This document shows positions 57,977-64,000 of a stretch of 64,000 nt of DNA, one piece after another (the stretch's first letter is position 1; every line of letters starts with the position of its first letter). The stretch covers positions 2,294,001 through 2,358,000 of the forward strand of contig JAOVFP010000017.1 in NCBI GenBank assembly GCA_025738555.1. The letters run 5' to 3'. Source of the DNA: Cyathus striatus (taxonomy: Eukaryota > Basidiomycota > Agaricomycetes > Agaricales > Nidulariaceae). Below the pieces are notes generated by a model that saw only the letters and a program-made list of their open reading frames with translations, ran no database searches and was not told the DNA's origin. Made by a program: the position numbers and the translations under genes.

Positions 57977-58639
57977 TTTGCTCTTGCTCTGAGTTGGATC
58001 ATCTCTGCGACTGCCTTGACTTTTGATATCATATGTTTCCTCTGTACATCCCTAACTGACATTTGACACTGCAAGATTTTCACGCTGTATACATTAGTTG
58101 CCTGAACACTTGGGAGTTTTAGGGTGTGATGTTAGGTTCTGGCTTTCGGGCAGGTGGATTTATAACCTGAAGGATGGTGTGTTGTTTCTTCATCTGCTTC
58201 TGGGCGGTTGTGGGCGAGTGGCCGATGAAGATATTGTACACCAATGTAAGTCTATACATAATGATTGAATTCGAACAAGTGTACAGAGGACTGATCAACG
58301 AACGTGTTTAGGGCAAACGAGCAAACCTTCTATACTACCTTTTGTCACTGTAGTACTTATATATCAAGACATTGGAATATAATCATTTTTACCATCGTTT
58401 TTGGGACGAAACGTCTTCTCACCGTCACAAGAACGCTCAAGAAACGTCCGATAGATACTATGCAAGACTTTAATGTGAACATGGTTCTAGGCGAGAGGGG
58501 GGATCACGTAGGAAAAGGTGGACGGTGGCTACTAAGAACGATTGTCGTTCCCAGCTAATACGACTACAGGTGAGTTTTTAGGCCTATATCAGCAAGTAGC
58601 TACTGTCAGCGCTGGTTAACACCTTCCTCCGTTCTGCGT
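57977..58639. other. Intergenic
   Basis: No gene recognised. An 84-codon plus frame (58304-58558) has no family features. Confidence 0.4.
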
Positions 58640-58854
58640 TCAACGTTATCTCCCCCCCACGTATGGTATGTCCTCGTTGAGTGGTCTCTTCCACAGTTGT
58701 GGCTTACCTACCGTTTGCTACGTTACCAGTCTTTCGTTCATCAGTCTTTCGTCATGGACCTGCAGACGGCAGTTCGCCTTGGTGGCCGACCACCCACATT
58801 CGCTCGTTACTCCTGCTGGTCGACGCGTTCCTCCCCTCTTGCCAGCTGCCTACC

Positions 58855-58888
<34 letters not shown>

Positions 58889-60560
58889 TCATCATCATCA
58901 CCAACGCGATTTGCTTTATCCTACTGTCAACACTTACCTTCTCTCCTGCGCGCTGCACGATGACGGATCACCTCCTTTGGTATGTACATTCTCATTGATG
59001 TCCATTAGCGCGGCTCGCTGACTATTACGCGTCGCTTCAGAACCCTATGCTCTATGTTACCTTACTACGCCTGCAGCCACCCGTCCATCCTCCACCTATA
59101 TTCTGTTCTTGTCGCTCTGTAGCTAGCCCAGCAGTACCTCAGCATCGCGTGCGTTCGACGGTGCCACTTCGTCTCCGTTGTAGTTGTGGTACGTTCTCGT
59201 TGACTGGACTTCTCCCTTGCCGCAGTTAGCTGATGTTACGCGTTGCTGCAGATTGTGCACCGTCGTCTCAATACTCCTCCGTCCTCAACACATAACCTGC
59301 TCTAGCTACTCACCATAGTTATTCTTGGCGGTAGGACGCCATCATTTTGTTACTCCCGCTGTCGACGTGTTCTTCCGATTCTACGTGCCCGACATCGTTG
59401 TTTCTCCCCCTTTGTGGTACGACTCTTATGCTTCTTCTCTTCTCTCTTCCGTCCTCAACTTGGATCCTGTCCTTTTCATCTGACGGCTGCCCACCACTGC
59501 CACGAAGATCCCCTCAATCTTGCCGTCAACCCTTACGGTTCTCTCCTGCGCACTGAATGACGTTGCTCGCCTCCGTCTGTGAGTACATTCTCATTGATCT
59601 CCGTTACCGCCGCTCACATTGGACTCTACTATGGGTTCCTGCAGAGTGCTTTCCTCCATCTCTTCTCGCTGCCGCGCGTCCTTCCAATTGCATAATGTTC
59701 CTGCCACTATGTGGTTAGCCATGACAACCATTGATCGGCGCCCTTGTTAACATTGCAGATGACGCTGTTTCATCTCCGTTTATGATATGTCCTTACTGAC
59801 TAGCCTTTTCCATCAGTATGTTAGGCGTTACTGCAGACTATGCTCCATTGTCTCGCACCTTCTCCATCCTCAACAGGTGGCTGACCTCATCGACATTTCT
59901 TCATGCCCGCTGTCGACATCTTATTTCTCCCTTGTACACTTGGCACTATTGTTTCATCTCCGCATGTGGTAAGTTCTCGTCGACTACCTTCCCCACTGTG
60001 CAACTAACCGACGTTATCGGTCACTACAGATTCCCCTCTCCTCTTCCCAACCTCGACTTGTGTATTGCTTTCAGTAATGACGGCTAACTGCGGCGTGACC
60101 TGCACATTCTCAACGTCGGGTATCGTTTTTCTCTGTTCTGTGTTCGATGTTGGATCACCTTCGCGTGTTACGGCAGACTCCCTTTCTTATCATTCCTCCG
60201 CCATGGCTCCGCAATGGTTATTCTGGGTGGACGACCATCACCATTTCGTTCCTCCTGGTGTCTACGCGTTCTTCTTATCCCCTGTGCTCGACGACATCGG
60301 GGTTCCTCCTTTTGGTTCGACTCCTATGCCGTCCTCGACTTGGATATCATCTTTGCAACCTGGCAGCTGCTCACCCACCGCTGCTATCACCATGATTTCA
60401 TTAATCCTGTTGCCAATGCATCCTGGATGATGTTGTTCACCTCCGTTCAGTTGGTGGGTAGATCCTCATTGACCTCTGTTGGTGCGGCTCACCAACGTCA
60501 CTACACTCGGTCACCCGTAACCACCCATCCGTTTTCCAGCTGCACCATGTTCTTCCATCC
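58640..60560. repeat. Degenerate CT-rich tandem array
   Basis: A GGTAYGT..TCTCRTTGAC word recurs in one orientation near 58664, 58979, 59188, 59577, 59777, 59966 and 60453, usually followed by CACTG/CCGCAGTTA and a YRCTGCAG acceptor-like word. Spacing is about 190-320 bp, with stronger similarity at about 590-600 bp (58979/59577 and 59188/59777). Frames across it are long only because the strand is poor in A and G. It includes a (ATC)n microsatellite at about 58870-58900. Confidence 0.55.
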
Positions 60561-60689
60561 CTAACATGTGACATGCTCTCGACACTTGGATGTGGATCAT
60601 GATGTTCTCCACAGTCCAGTCGGAACTCTCATGATGAGCTGGAGGTGTTCCGCCTCGAGAGCATCCACCTGGTCAGTGGACTATTTAAC

Positions 60690-61380
60690 CAAAATCTTAA
60701 TTATATCGTTTAGATGATTATGTCGGCCTGGATATTCTTTATGATGTAATACTTAATGGAAGCTGACTTCGAAGAATTAGGTGTTTAACGCAAGAAAGCG
60801 CCTTCGGAGACAGAACCGTATTCAGACCTGGAGATCGAGTTTTGATTAGCAGGATGAAAGCAGAATCGATTGTATACGTACTATTCTTCCAGTCCAGCTC
60901 CACATCCAATGTTTTAACTGGACCTCTCAAAACTTGTGACAACAAATTTTCTAAAGCATCCAGATCGAGAGTGCTTGTGGTTCGAGTAATAACGATATTT
61001 CTAATTTTAGAAAACGAAAGACTATAGGAGCGAGAATTGGAGATAATCGTCATTAGCTCCAGAAGCTCACTGCGCCCATCATCTGCGTAAATGAAAGTAT
61101 CTTTACTTGTGCCATAGAGGAACGGTGAAGGGGTAATGGAAGTGGATCGACTGAAGACAGAGAGGCAAATAGTATAACTTGGTATATGCTGATGATAACT
61201 TTTTTCCTGTGTTATCTTGACAGGGCTGCGACTCGAAGGATCATGAAAGGATTTAGTAAAGATTAATATTTAGCGTTGGTTGATTCGGAGTAAGTACTTG
61301 TGATGATTATGTAACTATTTGTCTAAGACCTCCAAGGAATACAACTCTACCGGTGTCAGAGCTGAGAGAAGGGGTTGGTG
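60690..61380 (-). pseudogene. F-box gene 3' fragment (copy F5) with flanking duplicated spacer
   Basis: The minus strand reads SYSLSFSKIRNIVITRTTST, LDLDALENLLSQVLRGP, then through the conserved intron into NTVLSPKALSCVKHLIL, matching F2 and F4. It stops abruptly near 60690, and the F-box domain itself is missing. Right of it, 61270-61345 resembles the hairpin/spacer sequence at 35470-35600 in inverted orientation, so a scrambled inverted piece of the duplicated unit lies here. Confidence 0.65.
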
Positions 61381-61889
61381 CCAAGGGTGCTCCGGGATTA
61401 GAATTCGTGACCGGGAGTAGGGAGTAGGTCTGAGGTCTGAAAAAGTTGGAGGTCATCTTACCAAGTCAACTTTTGGTCGAGAATGCAGATCCTACACACC
61501 CGCAAGTAAATATAATTAAATTTTCATGAACTTCAAGTTTAAAGTCATCACAATATGAAAAGGGTGGCTTAGGGTGCAAAATTTGACTGAACTGCACTTG
61601 AAACCCCTGGTCAGTCCGTGGCAACACTATCTGCAATCAAACCAGCATCTAAATCATGAAAGGTACATATTAAACCGATTTGAAATGCTCTCCTCCAATC
61701 CATTAGTATGGGAGCATTCACAATATTTTCAGGCCTCTTAGCTTCCATCCATGAAAAATATTTATTTTAAACAAATACAAGCATAGTAAGAAGTCTTAAG
61801 AATATTCTCACATAATTCCATACCTCTGGTTTGCCAGGGGCTCTAGAGACGAGTTCGTTGTAAAGTTTGCACTGCCCTGCCAAAACCCC
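61381..61889. other. Intergenic
   Basis: No gene seen. Confidence 0.4.
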
Positions 61890-63438
61890 TAGTTTGATAT
61901 AAGCCCCTCTCGCGATTGCTCAAGGCCACATTTGGTACAACAGGGCACGTGCACTTGTGGGGGGGTGTCACTGTTAGTTGAGTCTACTGTTCTGAATGTA
62001 CCAGATTCTCCTTGATTTTGTGTAGTGGTGGAAAATCGCAAGGTGGAAACTTTCCCTTCAAGGTTACTACTACTCCACGCAGTACCCTGAGCTATACGGT
62101 AAATGATGAGGTAGCCTGCAATTTGCTAGAAGGTGAATCACTCAGTATTACAATTACATCACGAATTAGATGGCTCCTTCCTCACCTGTGTTGAAGACGC
62201 TACAACCAAAAAGATCTGGTTGATCGGATTGTTAACGGCATAAGAGATGACGAAGATTAGAGCAAAAATCGAATATAAAGCAGCGGATTCGATGAAGATC
62301 GTAGCCAGCGATACATATCTCTTTGCGTGTTCCTCTGGAAGAGTCCCAAGGATTCGACGGCGATACATGTACAACCGGAGAGAAATCAGGATGGCGAGGA
62401 TAATGTTGACGCTGAGGGAGATGGCATAGTATGTCGTCCCAAACGTCTTCGGTAGCTTGCTATATAGTGATAGCCCTGGCTGGCTCGATTGCAAAGTCCA
62501 AAGAATTCCCATCACTATTCGTATCATTTACAAGGATCAGCATCAAAGTATGTATTGAAGGCAGGGAGCAGCTACAAACCAACGGAGCCCAGTAGCAGAA
62601 GAACTGGGAGCGCGAGCACAATACAAGCAATCAGTTTCCCAGCCTCTTTCCATATGACCCAACAACGCCAAAGCTAGGAAAGGGGGGCTCATCCTCAGTA
62701 CCCGGAACAAAGGGTTACATCATAAGACTATTTCCACTTACAATTAAAAGATCCGCAAGGAACGTCGGGAGGAATAGAGTCGAATAGAACATCACGTTGA
62801 TCGGGAGAGTTTGATGGGATAGGAAGTATGCCCACGGGCCGCCAGGATAGTTTCTGTTATCGATATAGATCTCTTGAATAACCCTTGCTTGAGCTGCTGC
62901 TAACATCGTTTGGATGCCCATGAGGAGGGTCATGTACACTATCAGAATAATAGATTTTTTTCTTAATTTTCGTTGTTTCCAGAGGAATATAGCACATGAA
63001 AGATATAAAACGCATTGAATCCCTGTAGTAACGTCAAATCACTTTATGGGCAATATGATAAACTAGATAGTCATACCATAACCAACGCCACCGATAAAAT
63101 CACCAGCTACAAATGCTCGTTCGAGAAAGATCCAGTGAGGAGAGGAAACTGGTCCATAATATGGGGCCATGATAATGAAATCAACAAAGGGGCTACTTTA
63201 TAGTCCGTAGACAATCTTTGTGTTTAGAGTCGCTTCTAATTGGAAGAATGAACTCGCCTTCTTATACGAACGAAGTGTTGGAGTTAAAAACGATGCGTAG
63301 CGGTTATATCGAGAATGGAACCAACAATCTATAAGCTTCCGTTTCATTCCCCCATACCAGTTTCCCAAGTTCGTAAGCTGGTGCCACTGCCACTGTGGCA
63401 GATAACAAGACGAGAAGGATCTCGGAACTATCCGTCAT
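61890..63438 (-). pseudogene. Seven-helix membrane protein, copy 2, probably broken
   Basis: Same exon order as copy 1 (start ATG 63438; IDNRNYPGGPWAYFLSHQTL, LPINVMFYSTLFLPTFLADL, WTLQSSQPGLSLYSKLPKTF, ESAALYSIFALIFVISYAVN). In exon 2 the segment reading KRLQTRGLC in copy 1 reads AAG CGA CTC TAA (near 63225-63236), a stop, and sequence before the ATTATGGACC segment is altered. The C-terminal tail differs and runs to a stop at 61890. It could be rescued only by a different exon 2 acceptor. Confidence 0.65.
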
Positions 63439-64000
63439 TCTAGCCTGCCAACTTTAGAGTAAGTATCTGCCAGGTTTCCACGCGTTGACTTTTGAACAGC
63501 TTGGAGAGGTTTTCTCACAGGGTGTCCAACGGATCGCATTTAATTTTGGTAAATTACGGCCGCGTCGCGACGTCTTTTCCGGTGCTGGCTACCTTAAAAA
63601 GGATCCCTGAACATCTCACGTATGTCTAAATTCTTGAGCCCAGTTATATTCAACGTTCAGCATAATATTTAATATGCAGAAGAACTTCTTTGAAGAAGCG
63701 TGGGGACGAGTACAAGCAGAATTTGGCTGCTATTGGAATGCAGCCACATGAAATGATCGGATTGTGTATGTCCGTGATATTGACCATGATCATGCGAAGT
63801 TATGGATGAAGGCAGATGTTAACAGATTTTTCCAGTTGTCTAGTAGTGAGGAAACCAGATGACGTTGGAGAAGACACAGCAAACTGAAAGCAGGAAACGT
63901 TAGCGGCCTGAACTTTCGGCAAGCACATGTCCAGCACTAAACAAATAAATGAGCTTGAGAGCCCTGCAAAAGGTTGGCTGATCGGCGAACGCAGAACATT
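63439..64000. other. Right edge: duplicated flank of the seven-helix gene
   Basis: Matches 54511-55110 in the same orientation (for example GCACTAAACAA.TAAATGAGC at 63935 and 55040). The duplication runs off the window end. Confidence 0.65.

Noticed and set aside
58668..59021. Frames with poly-His, poly-Ser or poly-Ile stretches
   Set aside because: They are translations of the (ATC)n microsatellite in three frames.

Overview
This window is fungal nuclear DNA, most likely from a basidiomycete of the Agaricomycetes. The evidence is that genes are cut by many short GT-AG introns of about 45-65 nt, single genes are not arranged in operons, and several families are typical of Agaricomycetes: a seven-helix membrane protein family, a DUF6533-like gene, an SRPK-like kinase, and fungal copia, Harbinger and DDE_3-type transposons. 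I cannot name the species. No rRNA, tRNA or CRISPR was recognised. Start, splice and stop calls below come from reading-frame and intron-phase consistency by eye, not from transcripts.

Layout. 0.7-4.1 kb: a 3'-truncated Ty1/copia element on the minus strand, with its 5' LTR at 3776-4054. 4.1-9.1 kb: an F-box gene fragment cut by a palindromic element (A), which is itself cut by a complete two-gene Harbinger element (5359-8980). 9.1-14.3 kb: a barwin-like (double-psi beta-barrel) secreted-protein pseudogene and two decayed F-box genes. 14.9-15.5 kb: a deleted DDE transposase relic. 16.5-18.1 kb: an intact FAD monooxygenase. 18.2-26.5 kb: two members of an unnamed CCHC zinc-knuckle gene family, with between them a 2.6-kb inverted-repeat-bounded block that carries an SRPK-like kinase. 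27.9-28.9 kb: a mucin-like single-pass membrane protein. 26.6-42.3 kb: a duplication-rich zone with the R repeat family, a second palindromic element (B) holding a solo copia LTR, three intact barwin-like genes and another F-box pseudogene. 43.1-45.2 kb: two nested terminal-inverted-repeat transposons. 46.1-47.7 kb: a third zinc-knuckle paralogue. 48.6-50.6 kb: the DNA repair gene APN1. 51-52 kb: a broken DUF6533-type gene. 53-54.5 and 61.9-63.4 kb: two copies of a seven-helix membrane protein gene in a direct segmental duplication. 57.1-58.0 kb: a long-armed inverted repeat whose two arms encode the same short peptide. 58.6-60.6 kb: a degenerate tandem array.

The window is dominated by duplication followed by decay. 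A barwin + F-box unit exists as two direct copies about 25 kb apart (9.06-12.5 and 33.9-37.2 kb). All five F-box copies are broken, while three of the four barwin-like genes are open. Many nonsense codons in the transposons and in one F-box copy are TGA where Arg is expected, which fits CGA to TGA (CpG transition) decay. Intact, probably functional genes are the monooxygenase, APN1 (possible homopolymer frameshift in its tail), the three zinc-knuckle genes, the kinase, the mucin-like protein, three barwin-like proteins and one seven-helix protein.
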